Made by a program: the position numbers and the translations under genes. This document shows positions 1 to 13,912 of a stretch of DNA of 64,000 nucleotides, one piece after another (position 1 is the first letter of the stretch; each line of letters begins with the position of its first letter). The notes beneath the pieces were generated by a model. The model saw only the letters and a program-made list of their open reading frames with translations, ran no database searches and was not told the DNA's origin. Location of the stretch: positions 39,208,737 through 39,272,736 of the forward strand of contig RSEF01000003.1 in NCBI GenBank assembly GCA_003993805.1. The letters are read 5' to 3'. The stretch comes from Himantopus leucocephalus. Its lineage: Eukaryota > Chordata > Aves > Charadriiformes > Recurvirostridae.

Positions 1-266
1 AAAATGCTGGACAGTATTTACTAATGGTTGTCTTAAGATCACTGATGCAGAAGTATGAGGGTTGTTGCTTGAGAATACCGAACAAAATTTTGTGCTACCG
101 CTTAAAACACATGGCTTGCTTACCAACTTCGGTTTGTATGTCCATACACTTATAGCAGTCTGAATCACAACTGATATTTTGGGGGTTTTGTTGTACCTCT
201 TTGTGTGGCTGACCTCAAAAAAAAGGAACTAGGTGATGATGGTAAACATTAAAATTTGATTTTTAA

Positions 267-341
267 ATATATATATATATGTTCCTAGCACACAAAATTT
301 CAGTTTAAAAATAAGTTTGTTAAAAGGATATATATATATAT
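267..341. repeat. Two short (AT)n tracts
   Basis: Alternating AT runs at 267-280 and 328-341 are separated by about 47 bases of AT-rich sequence. Confidence 0.85.
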
Positions 342-799
342 TTTTTAATGTAACACAGCTATTTCTGTGCTACCTTCAAAGCATTAAGGACATAAAACAT
401 GCCTGTGTAAGGATTTCTTTTGAAGGTAGGTATGATTTCTATCAGAGTGAGGTGTCATCTGCCTTTTAAGAACATTCCTAAGGAGACATGAATCAACACC
501 TGTCCATTAAGGACTGGGAAGCAACCCTCCTGTCTTTCTACCTGTACTGAAGCATTTTGGAGACTGGTTATCAGAAAAATATTGTGAACTGAGCTTTATA
601 TTTCAAATAGAAACATGCATAGGTGTGCGATTTTCATCACAGTCTTTTTTTAGATTGGAAAGACTTTTTTCGAAGTGCAACATGTAGGATGAACACTTTT
701 AAAAATTAGTAGTCTGCTCATGCTGAAGCACTGCGTGCAGATGGTCCAGTTAGTTTGGCTTTTGGTGTTGAGGACAGTTACCCCCAAATCCTTATGGGC

Positions 800-985
800 T
801 CTAAGTGTCTTCAGCCGCCGGGTGGAGAGGGTCGGGGTGGCCTCAGAGGCCCCAGGGGCTGCAGTGGATGGGGCTGGGCTCCCTGCAGACGTGCCCCGCT
901 GTCAGCTGTGGCTGGATTAAAGCTTGTTTCTGCATTTGTGCCTGCGTTTGGTCTCTCCTGCGCAGGGTCCTCTGTTGTCCGATAA
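800..985. other. GC-rich block, possibly a repeat fragment
   Basis: This GC-rich island of about 180 bp in AT-rich surroundings is followed by gattaaagcttg, which looks like a polyadenylation signal context. It might be part of an LTR or another transposon, but I recognise no family and found no terminal repeats. Confidence 0.25.
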
Positions 986-3900
986 CGTATCATCTTCTAC
1001 TGGGGATTTTCCTCCTGCCCAACAGGTTATACATCTCTCCCTCTCTTTGACGTGGGTGTCTGCTTTCACAGATTTTATGGGAATGTATCGGAGATGCCTG
1101 CTTTTTGTCACACTTAGATGATATCAGCTGCTGGTTTTAAAAGGTCTAGGGGAAAGAAACAGTTATTTGAGCACCTAATTTCCTTGGTCTCTGTTGTTGG
1201 CCGGGCTTTCTGGCAAAACTGTGTTTCCTGTAATTCACCTCATTCGCCTCCTTTGCTCATCCAGTGCGCTGCCTTATGAAACGTAATTCTGCTGCAGAAG
1301 CTGTCTCAAAGAGAAATTGGAGCATATGTTGGCTGAACTTTAGTTTCCCTGAGACACCACAGCAACATTTCTAAATTTAATATTTTCTAGATTTCTTCAA
1401 GAGAAAGAGAAAACTTGCATTTTGATTTAGTTTTGATGCTGAAGACATGTAGAAAAGCTACTTGGAATTATAAGATTGAATGAGTTATGGGGTGGGTGAT
1501 AGTAATGGTTTGCTGGTTTTAGAGAGCTTGTCTAGACAGTATTTTTTCTTTTCATTTTTAATGTGTGATTTTTTTGTATTTTATTTATAGTGCAGCTGTA
1601 GTCATGAATTTCCACTCAAGAGTTTTTCTTTTTATGTTGTAAATATTTTGAATATTTATTTTAAACTGAATTTTGTAGTCTCATATTGTCCCTGTATGTT
1701 TGACACTATAGAAATTATATTCGGATATGATGATGTTTTACTGTAATTGGTCCATTGTATTTTGTATTCCCAACTATACAGTAGCAGATTTAATTAGAAA
1801 TGCTGCATAGTGACACCTTATTCTTTAAGTAAGAATATAGACATTTCTAGAGAAAAAAGAGGAAGGTAGAATTGAAGTTCAGCATCCACGTCTATTATTT
1901 ATGTTTCCAGCTATTCCAGCATATAGAAAGCCTCATGGAAAGTTAGAATGGAATAAACATAAAGGTATACAAAGGCAGTTAAATGAATGCTTTCAAGTAA
2001 CTGTAGCTGCTGGATTAAACTATTTGAAAATATGTAGACCCAAATGAGCTTTCAAATTATTTTTCCTTGTGGGAGACACTTTTTTGTTCTTTCATTTTTT
2101 CTCATTTTCAATTCAATTATGATATCATTGCACACAGAGTTAGGGTTTGTTAAATGTGATTACTTCCCCCCCTCCCCACTCCATAATTTAAAAAGACTGA
2201 GTTTATCTTAAGTTTTGGCTCAGCTTTGATAACTTAGATTTATAACACTTTTAGACAATCACAGGAATAACACAGACCTGTTAAAAAATGTATTCCATTT
2301 TAGTGTTTCCATATGTGTTCTCATGCATGTATGTGCATGGTTAAATTTACATTCTCATCAGAAAGGGTAGATTTGACAGTGGACGAAGTGATGGGAACCT
2401 TCCTCTGAGCTTGGGGGAGAAAATAATCAAGTATTGAATTACTTATTTTACTTCTTATGGTGGCGTGTTACATCATGCTACCTTAAGAAAAAGTTGATCA
2501 AAACATTATTGTTTCAGCCTTTTTATTGAAAGTCTTGATTGTTTATTGAACCTTTAGTTGTTAATTCTGTGCAAAGTTAATGGCTTTATGAGTCGTTCCT
2601 CAGGAAACTCTAAATGTAAGACTTCAACAGTGATGTAACCTCTTTATTTTTGTATGTTTGATTATTTTATGATGAAGTACTAATTTTCTTTAAAGAGCTT
2701 GATACTGATGTGCCTAATAATTCTTAAGAACTGAGGAAGTACAGATTGTTAAATTAATTTGGTTTTTATTAATTTTTGTTGATATCAAGATTGAAACTTC
2801 AGAGTGTTTTGCGGTAAAAACATTTAGAATTTGTCTGTATGCCTGTATTAAAATAACTTTATGTTCGTATTTCTTCCATAGGTAATGATTTATTGGATAA
2901 TTGTTAGACTTAAGAAGTCGTTGGAATAACTTTAGCAGATTTTCTGTAACTATCACAACAAAATAAATGAGATTTGTGAATGACATCCACCAAGACTGTT
3001 TGTTACGCTTTGTTGTGAGATAGGCTTGACCCCCGCTACTGGGATCACAGTTTAGTGTGTACTGTTAGATTAGGTTACATATCATTGCCATTTGGTGCTG
3101 TGTCCTAGTGACTTTTCCCTTTATATTTTATTTAGTTCCAAAACATGGAATGAATCAATTCTCATCATGCCTGTGTTAATCTTTAACATAATTCTCACCG
3201 TTTTCTGTGAACTGAGGTGGCAGCTGAAAGTTGAGCTCTTCTGTATTGCTTCAGTATATTTGGATCAGCTGGGAGTCCTAATCTGCTCCCAGTCTTTTTT
3301 GTAAATGAATCACACTGTGATAGTTTTATTGGCACTCATTCTCTTCAGGTTACTCCACGTCCAGTTAAGGTAACTGGTATTTTAACATTGCTGATGTATC
3401 CATTCTTTGCTGTATAAAATGATGACTGTCTTTGTAGCATTTTTGTAGTTGAAAAAGTAATATTAATTTAAAATAAATGGTCTTTTTTATTATTAGCTAC
3501 ATATGCAAAAAAAGGAACATCTGCCTTCCAAATGTTATTCAATGGTTGTAATTAAAAGGTTAAATAAAAGCTGAGGCAAGCTTTGAATTTTGAAGCATTT
3601 GCAACAGCTAGTAATCTGACTTACTGCAGACATTTTTGTCAAAGTTGAAAAAGTTAGAGCTAATTAATTTCTTGGGAGACATATGATGAAATTGTAGGTG
3701 TGATAACATATTTGAGTAACATATGGTCGTTATGGGGCACCTTTCTAATGACTGAGCACCAAGTTAAATATAGACTTTCCAGTTTTTCACTTCTTCTATT
3801 AGTGGTTCTTTGTTACTACAATTTAAACTCCTCTTATTTTCTGTTGTGCATGAAATAGGATTCTTTATATGTTTGTAAGAAATTTTAAAAAAATTACTAC

Positions 3901-6900
3901 CATAGTGCTGTGCCTTGGTGAAATTTACTGAGGCAGATGATTTATCCCTCTCTGTCATAGCCTTCTGATTTTGGTAGCATTAATTGAGATTATGTACATT
4001 TTGACCTGTGTTTTTTAAAACATAAACTTGCTGCTGAATGTTTAGGTGCGTGTCCTCAAAAGTAGGAGTGAAAACATTTTGGAAAGATTGGTAGAAAATG
4101 CATGTTGCTCCCCCTATATGTAATATATTGAAACTTATTTTAATAAGCTGTTGTAATTTATTATGTCATAAAAAGGAGGACAGAAGTATTTTTGGAGCAA
4201 TTTCTCATTCGGTCTACAAAGCAAAGCCATGATAAACTGTATCATGTTTCATGAGAGGTGGTTTTGCTGTTCCTTAGGAGATTGTATATAAAGATTGCAT
4301 TAGAACAAATAAATGTTTTAATTTGTACTAAAAGTAATCAGAAGCTTTAAATAGTTTTAAATTTCATTTAGCTGTTATTATAATTCAGAGCAAAATTCAA
4401 AATTTATTATTTCAGTCTCAACAAGTGGAATGAGCAACGCAATATATAATTTAGTGATAGAGACACACAAATGAGGAAGGAAATAAAAATCAAGTGAAAA
4501 TGAGGAACAAAACGTAAGGAGAAAAGTTTTCTGGGAGAGGGGGGTTGGAGAAAGTGGAGGATGCACGAGAAAGCTACTCCGTGGTGGGAGAAGGTAAAGG
4601 ATGCGTGTTGATGGGGGCTAAGTATGTGTGGGAATTGTAATGAGTTGAATAAGAATTTTTTTGCAAGTCATGCTTTTGTCTGTACTTCAGTATCAAATGA
4701 AATGAAAGATGTGTGGGTTTTATTGCTATAAAAATGACAGTTAATTAATTTGGTTCTAAAGGAACTCTATTGCTCATCAGTTTTGCATTGCTGGAGATGA
4801 TGCTGGATTATCACAGAATCTGAATTCAGAGTAGCTGCAGCTTCAGTTTTGAAGCCGTGTCACACAGCCTATAACTGTGGCTACAGAATGAAGAAGGGGG
4901 TTTAACTATAACAGGAAGCATGGTAACGATTATTACTTGAATGGCTCCTTTTCTTACAGGAGAGTGAAAAAATCTGTGTTGGTACTTAGAGAGAGAGAAA
5001 ATCTCATATTGCCTGGAAGGAGCAAATGGAGAATTATGTCTTGGTAGTTGTGGTATTAGTGGAGAGGAAAACAGCCTGAGAAAGATAAGTCTGGGAGTGC
5101 CATTTTCATGCAGACAAAATGCCTAGCACTATGTACAGTGTCGTTTGGACTTTGTTTCTTATATTGATTACATTTCTTTTTTTCTTTTAGGTAGTTTTTC
5201 TGAAAAGGGAGGCTTAATATATTTCTTGCTTTTTTGCATAAGATGCTCAGATGATATTTTCTGGCAGGCTCTTTGGCTAGAGAGGAGAACCAAATCATGA
5301 TTTCTACCAATGAAATTGTATAATTGTATCTTGCTATTTGCTTTTCTTTGGTTACACCTGGCACTTATAACATGTTCTAAGGATTACTCATGAAAATATT
5401 TTTAATGGATATAGTAAATTTTGGATAGAGGTAAGTTTCTCACAGCCTACCTCCCTCCAAAACTGTCTAGCTGATCAAACTATTTACTTAAATATTTATT
5501 TCTGCATATCACTGAAGCATTAAGACCATGATCACAGCTGGAGATAAGTGGAAGCAGTTTAAATTCTGGAAGTCTTACTTGATTTAACACCCAATGATTC
5601 TGTTTTTTGTTAAATTAGAAATATTTCTGTAATCTTTAAATGATAATTTTGTCTAAATAAACTTAGCTTTGTGAATAAGTTACTCTTTCAGTAGCAAAAA
5701 GTTATTGAATACCTGTTGACAATACAGGTGGAGGGATGTGGATGAGGAGGAAGACTTAAGGCAGTTATGTTCAATCCTGATAAGCCTGATATGCTGTATA
5801 CAGGAGATGTTTGTGTATTTCTATATTAGCCTGCTTCCCTACCAGTGACATTTGTATGTTTTTATTTTAGCCTGTTTGCCTGCAAGTAGATGTGTTTAAT
5901 TCTGGAGTATTCTTATCTGAAATCATCAATAGTATACTTACTATGCATAAATTGTGATGCAAATGTGATGAGGTCAGGACTCCAGGTATTCACATATTTA
6001 GTTATTTATTGTTAAAAATTGCTGAAGCCCTGAAGAGACTAGTGATCAGGGAGGAGGGTGTATGTTAAAAATCCAATTAAAAAAAAAAAGGCAAAAAAAA
6101 GCATCTTGTGGCACATGATGAACTCTCACATCTAAGCATTTTTGGATGCTTTCATAGCCATCTGTAGAGGGAGGATCATTGATTATGCATCAGCCAGATA
6201 AAAGAGATCATTCTGATACATTTCTTTCTTCACCAGATACCATTTTACTGCAAAATACTATGGTATCTTGATCAAATGATAAAACAATTTTTTTTTTTAA
6301 GGGGTGTTAATAAAAGCATACCATGTAAAGAACACAAAGTATATGCTACAGTGAAAGGCTGAGTTTCTCTTAGTGGTTTCTGATAGCTGTGTAAATCATA
6401 GGAGGGAGGAAGATCTTGATGAATCATATTTAAAATGAGTCACCACCAGACCCCCCCATTCCATTATTGGTGTGCTTTTCCTGCAGCTTCTCTTCTGAGT
6501 TGAAACATTGTAAAAACAATTTTGACAAAACATTATTTTCTACTTAAAACTTTGAATGATCAGTAAAGCATTATTTAGTCATACTGAGTTACAAAACTAA
6601 TGAAAAAAAGGTAGTATACAAAGTTGGTTGTTACGAGAAACAAATTTGCCATCTGCGTTTGTTTAGGAAAGTAAAGTATAGTGTATTAAGAATGTACATC
6701 AGACCAGTTAGGTTCTATAACGTACAGAGCGAGCAGTAGTTTACAAAAAGAGACGTGAAAGAAAGATTCTCATAGTTTCATATGGAAGACTGACATAGTT
6801 TAGAATACACTCCTGTTCTGTTGCTGATCACTTTGATAGAGGTGTTAGATCACAGCATAAACTTCATTTGCCTGATATAAGCCCCATAATGATTTATTTT

Positions 6901-7170
6901 TTTTTAAGGAATTCAGAATAGCGGAAAGCAAGAAAACATGATTTTTGTATTCAATTGTTTGTTTTCTCTTTAAAACAGTCATTCAGCTTTCAGTATTGAA
7001 ATAATTCCAAACATTCAAATGTTAAAATATCACATTTGGCATATGACATTTCTCATTGAGGAACAGATCTGTGTTTATAATTTTTCTGTGGTTTGGGGTT
7101 TTTCCTGGGGCTCGGGGTGGAATGTGATAACTGTTTGCAAGTTGTTTTGTACTGCTTTAAAAAAAAAAAA

Positions 7171-7569
7171 TTATAGGAATTTTTGACAGTGTAAAAGATA
7201 CACTCGTGTATTTTAGATGATGTATGAGCTGGAGCAATTTCTGTTGTTACACACTTCTCAGTTATTTGATACTGTGAGTTAATATTGTTATTGCAGTTGC
7301 CACTAAGTGTGGTGGGGTTTTTGNTTATAGGAATTTTTATATAAATTTATATGTATTGAAAAAATATACAATTGCAGAAAATAAATAAAGGAAATGATCC
7401 AGTTTCTTTTTAGGTTTACCTCAGTGGTTTGACAGTGTAAAAGATACACTCATGTATTTTAGATGATGTATGAGCTGGAGCAATTTCTGTTGTTATACAC
7501 TTCTCAGTTATTTGATACTGTGAGTTAATATTGTTATTGCAGTTGCCACTAAGTGTGGTGGGGTTTTTG
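7171..7569 (+). repeat. Local duplication around a single N, copies differ by a 92-bp segment
   Basis: The first copy is 7171-7323. After N at 7324 the sequence restarts with the same 14 bases (7325-7338), runs through an extra 92 bp (7339-7430), and then repeats the remaining 139 bp of the first copy (7185-7323 against 7431-7569). I count two substitutions between those 139-bp parts. This looks like two alleles differing by an indel placed in tandem by the assembler. Confidence 0.85.
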
Positions 7570-8855
7570 TTGTTGTTTTTGGGGGCTGTTTNATACAGAA
7601 ATGGAAGAAAAAATATGGTGTGCCAACAGTTACTCTTTGAAATAAAAACGAATTAAAATGTAGGTAAATAATAATGTAGCATGGGAAATTCAAATATATA
7701 CACATAAAAGTAAGAGTATATTTAATGTGCGTACAAGGTAGGCTTTCCAATAAGTAACTGTCTGTAAGGGTTCTTAAATTCAGTGTGTCTGGTGGAGAAT
7801 TTGAACAGACAATATGAAACAGAGTTGGAGCCAACTCCTAAATAAAGAATAAAGGAAATACTGAGTAGCTTCTTGCTCAGTGACAGGAGCAGAGTTCCCA
7901 TGCTAATGTGTATGTACCTGAAATTAAGCCTGTGTAGTCAACTTCAGTTCTGGCATTTTTAAAACTTTTTGAATGCTTTGTAACTAACTAGTCAGCCTTT
8001 TAAAGGAGTTTGCTTTGGATCTGATTTCCTATTTAAAAGCCAACTGAAAAGTAATTATATCACGTGGAGTTATATCATCTCTCAGTTTGGGTTAGAACAG
8101 ACATTTGCACTTGAAATCGTAATTGGTAGCTGTAACAAGCTCTTATCTATAATGAGAACTAGCTACTAGAGGGGAGTGAAACAGTACTTCCAGTGGTTTT
8201 CACAGCTGTATGCTGCCAGAAGAATGTAACAACTCCGGACCCCTAAGTTCAGATCTTTTTGGGAAATGTACTTTCTGACCTTGCCACTCACTCTCTTTCC
8301 CCTTCTGCTTAATCCCACATTCCCTTTCCTTTATTCACATCCTCCTCTTTTGGTTACCCTGCTGTTACTCATTTGCACTTACACCTTCCAGACTTGGCCC
8401 TTTTCTTTCTCTTTGTCTTCTGAGACCTTCATATGTCCCAGCTCTTTCTCCGTGCTCATTTCTATGACTATTTTGAATTCCGCTCAACTCCTAAACTTTC
8501 TAGCCATCCACTTGCCCGCTCTGACCATCTTGTGCTTTTTATCCCCTGCTGTCCCACTGCCCCATTCAGAATTCTGCAATGCATTTGTCCCAACCTGAAT
8601 TATTCCATGTGGACTGCTTACGTGATCTTTATGCTACCTGGACATCATCAAAGGTAATACCTGGAGTGCAAGAAAGAGCCTCTGCTCTCATTCAGTTGCC
8701 TGGCACTGTTGCAGAAAATTGAATGTCAGAAAGAGCAATTGCAGGAAATGACCTGGTCAGCTCTTGTATCAGGGGAGGCAAAATGGTCTGCGTAAGAAGC
8801 CTTTGGAGAACTGGGCTGCCAGACTCAACAAGTCTTATGTTAGCAGGTGTGAAGT

Positions 8856-8890
8856 TATATATATGCGTGTGTGTGTATACATATATATTT
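8856..8890. repeat. Mixed TA/GT dinucleotide repeat
   Basis: The sequence runs tatatat, then gcgtgtgtgtgt, then atacatatatat. It is a compound microsatellite. Confidence 0.85.
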
Positions 8891-11394
8891 AATATTCATC
8901 ACATTTGGGTAGCTCTTCCTACAGACATGTCTGACACCAGGTGAATCCCCTGCCAAACTTCAAGTTCCAAGTCAAATTTCAAAGCCTAGTTACTAGAGCT
9001 TTTCGACAGAAGGTTTACTATAATGTTTCTATACAATAGCATGACAACGTAGCTTCCCCTAATTCCCTGAGAAATAACTGACTTGAGTCAACTTGTTTCA
9101 ACTTGTATTCAACTTCAGCTAAATCAGTGGAAAGACTACCTCTAGGTAACATGGGAATTGGCTCAGGCTGCTGAGGTTACTCCTGTTCAAGGAGGTGGGG
9201 ACAGCCACGCTTCTGTCTGCTCTTTCATGCTTCGAATATGGTGATGCTGCCCTTTAGCACTCTCAGATTTTCTTCCAGAATTTAATGGTTGTTACACTGC
9301 AAAGGAGAAAGGTAGAGAGGTTGAACAATCTTGACATTTTGCTCTGAAAAGCCCAAGGTAATTTAAAGGGATTGATTTGCATTATGAGGGAAAAAAGGTC
9401 TCAAAATGCAGATACGAGACTTATAGCTTAAATGTATATAAAGTAAATATGAATCTTCCATTTCTTTGACAAAAATATAATAGGTAAGCCAGTACAGAGC
9501 TCAAAGAGCTTTTAAAATGTAAATGTGTTTAAGAGGATGCATAAAATATATACATATATGTAATTACATATTTATTCTCCCCTTTGGAATGAAATTGCCT
9601 GATTTTTGATAAATCAGAGTCTTAAAATTGTTTACCAGGTGTAGTTTTGGAAAATTATTTCTAATGTTAATTGTGCAAAGAAATTGGGTAGTGGTTACTT
9701 CTTGGTCACCCAAGAAGTCCAGACTTGTTGGTCTGTCAAAGTAACACGTGTAAGTTAGTGTCAGTAATCAGCACACAGGGCAGGAGTACATCCATCTTGT
9801 TTAGCACCCTTGAAGTCTGCAGTCCAGACAACCAGAGAATGATGTTTACAGTAGGTGTCACTTGGGATTTTTCTTTAGATAAGTGTAAAAAGAGAGTTTG
9901 TACTCTTAGTGTTTGATGTCTGGCAAGACTCTCTAGGTGTGTGGTGGCATTGTTACTTCCTTTTCTCAACTGGTTCTATTAATGTAAGAAGGCTGTAAGA
10001 GTGTAAAGAAAAAAACCAGGCTAATGGTTTTGGAAGGAGATGGTTTGAAATGCTTGTGTATACTTGCTGAATATGCTTAGTAAGGAAGGAAGCACCATTT
10101 AGCATGGTTATTTAAGCACTTTGCTCCCAGTGCAACTGTATTTCGGTTCAAAAGTGGGTTTTGTTGCCTGAGCTCCCAAACCGGCTTCTCGTGATTTATT
10201 TTTTTTTTTTTAATTCAGTAAAAAAAATTTTTGTCCCACTATTGTCACTCTTCCACTACAAATACTTGTTTAGATGTAAAATGTGACTAAATAGCCTCTT
10301 TCACATTTGGATACTGAATTTTCTAACATCTGTTTAAATGCTCTGTTCACTTTCCTTTTTGTTACTGTCGTGATCCTGTACTCCTTCAAAGTCAAGATAA
10401 TAAATGTCCTGGTTTCCTGGGATCAGCCCCTGATTGTCAGGGAGTTTCTCAAATAATGATGCCTCTTTTTAGGAAGAAGAAGTCGAGAATGATGGAAATG
10501 GAACAAGATCTGAAAATCTAGAAGGGGGATTGTATTATTAATTATAACTGTCATCCTAGTTGTTTATAAAGATGATGATATTTATACTGGAACTCTATGG
10601 ACAGAGAATATAAAATGAAACTGCAGAGGTTCTTTTTCAATGCTAAAAGTACCAGTTGTTTTCTCCCCCCACCCAATATATATTTTTTGCAAGGAAATTC
10701 TTGTATGGGTCAGATACTGAAATCCGTATCCTCTGTAGATGATACTTTCTCCTATGTACCAGAATATTTTTGGTCTCTTTGTAGCTGCCCACTTGATACA
10801 ACAAACGGGGAAGCTGGGCAGCGGATTTAATTTGGAAATTGCATTTTGAAGCAAATATGGCTTACGTGTGGCCAGCTCTCACTGAAACAATATTTGAGAG
10901 CTAGGATTCACACAGGAAGATGACCTTTCATCTATCCTTGAAATAAACAGTATTCACGGTTACAGAACCTGTGTCCAAAAGTTAAAACACTCTAATTCTA
11001 ATTTTTGAGAGACTTGGCCTCTGTGCCCAAGGGTTTAGAGATCTTCATTTAGGCGGAGATCAGAATTTGAGAAAGTATCTCTAAAATGTTTTGATATTGA
11101 ATAGAAGACTCCTGCCTAGAAGTACCATTCAGGAGAAGCCACTTAAAAGCACACACAAACCATTTAACAACATCCATCTCCAAACTAGATCATGTGACAG
11201 TGGAAGTCCTGGAATGCGTGCATAAATGAACTCAGTCAGGAGCTTCCTGTTGGCTCAGTTTGGTTATATCTACAGAAGTGACCTCTCCTCTCGCAAATTA
11301 ACAAGGAAGTAAAATAGCACGGCTGGTTACTCCAATGCATATCCTGCCTCTGATAGCAGCTAACATATGATGCTAGGGAAGAGTATAAAGAACA

Positions 11395-12000
11395 GGGAAA
11401 GATGTTAAGTCCTTCAGCAGTTCTTCACAGCTGACTTTCCTCTTTACTAGCCTGAACAGCTTTGTATAATCACCAGCTTTGGTTCACCACCTCTTCTTTT
11501 ACTGGTTGTTTATGACTATGTTGGACCCAAGGGTAGATCACTGCAGGGTCTCCACCGATTAACTTGCTTTTAATTGTGAAAACTGGCCATTTACTCTGCC
11601 TTTTTGATGCCTGTTTTCTGACCCTGGTTGGATTTATTTATTTTACTTATTTATTTTTAGTGTGAGGATCATCCCTTTTGTACTGTGAAGGGTAGTTTTT
11701 TTAGGTTAAGGATATTCTTCAATGGGGTTTGGAAACGTACACAGTCTATATCAACTGGATTTTTTTATGATCTAAAGGCTTATTAACTGTTTGAAAAGAA
11801 CCGTCAGGTTTCTGAGGTGTAATTTCTTTTTACAGAGGCTGTTTTGGCAGTTTTTCCATACTTATTTGTCTGCCCACTAATTCTGTTCTTGAGAGTAGTT
11901 TATACTAATTTGCTTAATTCAGATGTCAAGATTTTTGGTTTGCAGTTTTTCTAGTTCTCTCTTGGAACTCAAATTAGAATATCTTTAAGCCATATAACAA
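11395..12000 (-). repeat. Degraded CR1-family LINE fragment, ORF2 reverse transcriptase region
   Basis: The + strand follows the antisense of ancient amniote CR1 ORF2 as I remember it: tttgtataatcaccag, then ttcaccacctctt, the gttggaccca segment, cagtctatatcaactgg, and tttctgaggtgtaattt, all in the expected order. The coding strand of the LINE is therefore the minus strand. Divergence is high, frames are broken, and both ends are approximate. Confidence 0.65.
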
Positions 12001-13053
12001 TTGGAAGAGAGCAGAAGAAATCAGAATTGCTCAGGCAGATCTGCCTATGTAGCACTTCTTGAATTATCAACACATGTAAACAGATGCAAAGGCAGACCAT
12101 CCTTTCACAAAGGCCAAAGGTTTGAATGAGTAATCAAGACACCAAAGAATATTTGCTTTGAAGGAGAGCTGTTACCTTTTACATTGTTTAACTCATTCGT
12201 CCTTTAGCAGGAAGAGACTTGATAAAGCATTCGATCTGATTTCCTTTATTAACATACAAGCCTAAAGAAGTTTATAGCCATGCTGTTCTGGCACAGCCAC
12301 TTGGATGAAAATCCTCAAAAATGTCATCAAACTTGTAAATCTATACTAATTAAAATCCTTTTAAAGTCAGCGTTGTCTGAGGAGGAGACGGTGCGTGTAC
12401 ACACGTGGGCTGCTCTCAAATTGTCAGAATTATGAGAAGGGAGCAGTGATGGTCAGTAATGGACTGTTACAGAATTTGCTTATCAAGACATGTAAGATGT
12501 TCATACCTGATCTCAAAACCTTGCAGTAGTCCATGATGCTGAAACACATCGTTGGACAATATTTTTTTCTTGGTACTTTCCCTTTTTTTTTTTCTTGTCA
12601 TATCCAAAGTTTTTCGCAAAAGACAGGGAATGTGATTCAGTTGTAAACCCAAAATCTGAGAGGATCATTGTGCTCATACATACAGCATATATTGTGTTGA
12701 GGATATTCTCTTTCTTTGCAATTGTTTTTTGAAGATTCATGAAGTGGACTTCTTCACATTGGAAGAAAATATAGCGCACTGGCTTTTAACGTTCCAGCAA
12801 GTTGTTCTACAAAGTCTCTTAAGTTTGTAGGCTTGAATTAGTTTGGGGATTTGTTTTAGAGGCAATTCTTAAAATAGTTGAAAGTACAGTAGCTCTGCAC
12901 TTACATGAAGTGAGTAAAAGGAGATTGAAATATAAGAACAGGGCTTGAAATAGAATTACGGGATGGCACAGACTGGAGAACTGAGGAAGAAAAAAGGAGT
13001 CTGAGAAAATATATTTTGTTTTTTACTCCCTAAAAGAGTGAATCCAGATGAAG

Positions 13054-13097
13054 TTGCCTAGATAAGGTGGCTTATTTGCCTAGATAAAGTGGCTTAC
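13054..13097 (+). repeat. 22-bp tandem repeat, two copies
   Basis: Two adjacent copies of a 22-bp unit (ttgcctagataa.gtggctta) differ at a single internal position. It is a minor local duplication. Confidence 0.85.
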
Positions 13098-13883
13098 TTA
13101 TATAATTTATATTCCACATAGCAAATTGCTACTCTGCTGTGTTAAGTATATAAATATTTATCACAATAGGTATTCCAAAAGATTTAAAAATCTGTTTGTT
13201 TTTTTTTTTTAAAGTAAAATGTACTGTAACTGTGAGACTTTGTCAAACCTGCATGACCTCTCTGTATTTTAGACATCAGCTGATATTTTGCTGGTCGGCA
13301 TCCTTTTGAAATTGTTATGCGTTCCAACTGCTGCTGCATAGTGCTGAGCACAATGATTTTGTTTGTTTGCGGTTGTGCCCATGTATTGAGAGGGTTGTAA
13401 GTGATGTCAGTACGTAAAATTGTTTCTCCTATGACCACTGTGATGCTGCATGGATGCCGGGAGAGAAGACAAAATGAGCAGTTAATTTTTTATTTTTCTT
13501 AATAGGTTTCACTTAATATATGGCTATTCCTGATGCTGGCCAGCAGTCAAGTGGCTGATAAGGTAAATCAGTAGTGCAGTCCTGCTCTAACACAGAAGCT
13601 GCAAAACTTTGAGAACCCACTTCTCTGAAAATGATGGGGAATTCACCCCAAGACAAGAACACGGGGGAACTGAAGTGATGATCTCAAACTGTGGAGGAAG
13701 CTTTGAATTTCTTCTTCTGGGAGTTTGTCTTCCAGTGCCGTCAGTCAGAGTTTCATCAGCTGACTGTGAGCCCAGAGATGCGCATTGCTAAGGCAGGGGT
13801 GTCAGGCATGTGTCTTTCACCAGGACTGAAAGCATGGCTGAAGACTGAATACTTGGGGTCACAAACTGGTGCACGGTTTATTG

Positions 13884-13912
13884 ATTTTTTTTTTTTTTTA
13901 ATTTTTTTTTTT
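13884..13912. repeat. T-rich low-complexity tract
   Basis: Two T runs are separated by aa. There is no other structure. Confidence 0.85.

Noticed and set aside
8266..8598. 110-codon open frame in a pyrimidine-rich stretch
   Set aside because: Its Leu/Pro/Ser/Phe composition reflects the C/T-rich strand. I considered an L2 or other LINE fragment but found no motif to support it.
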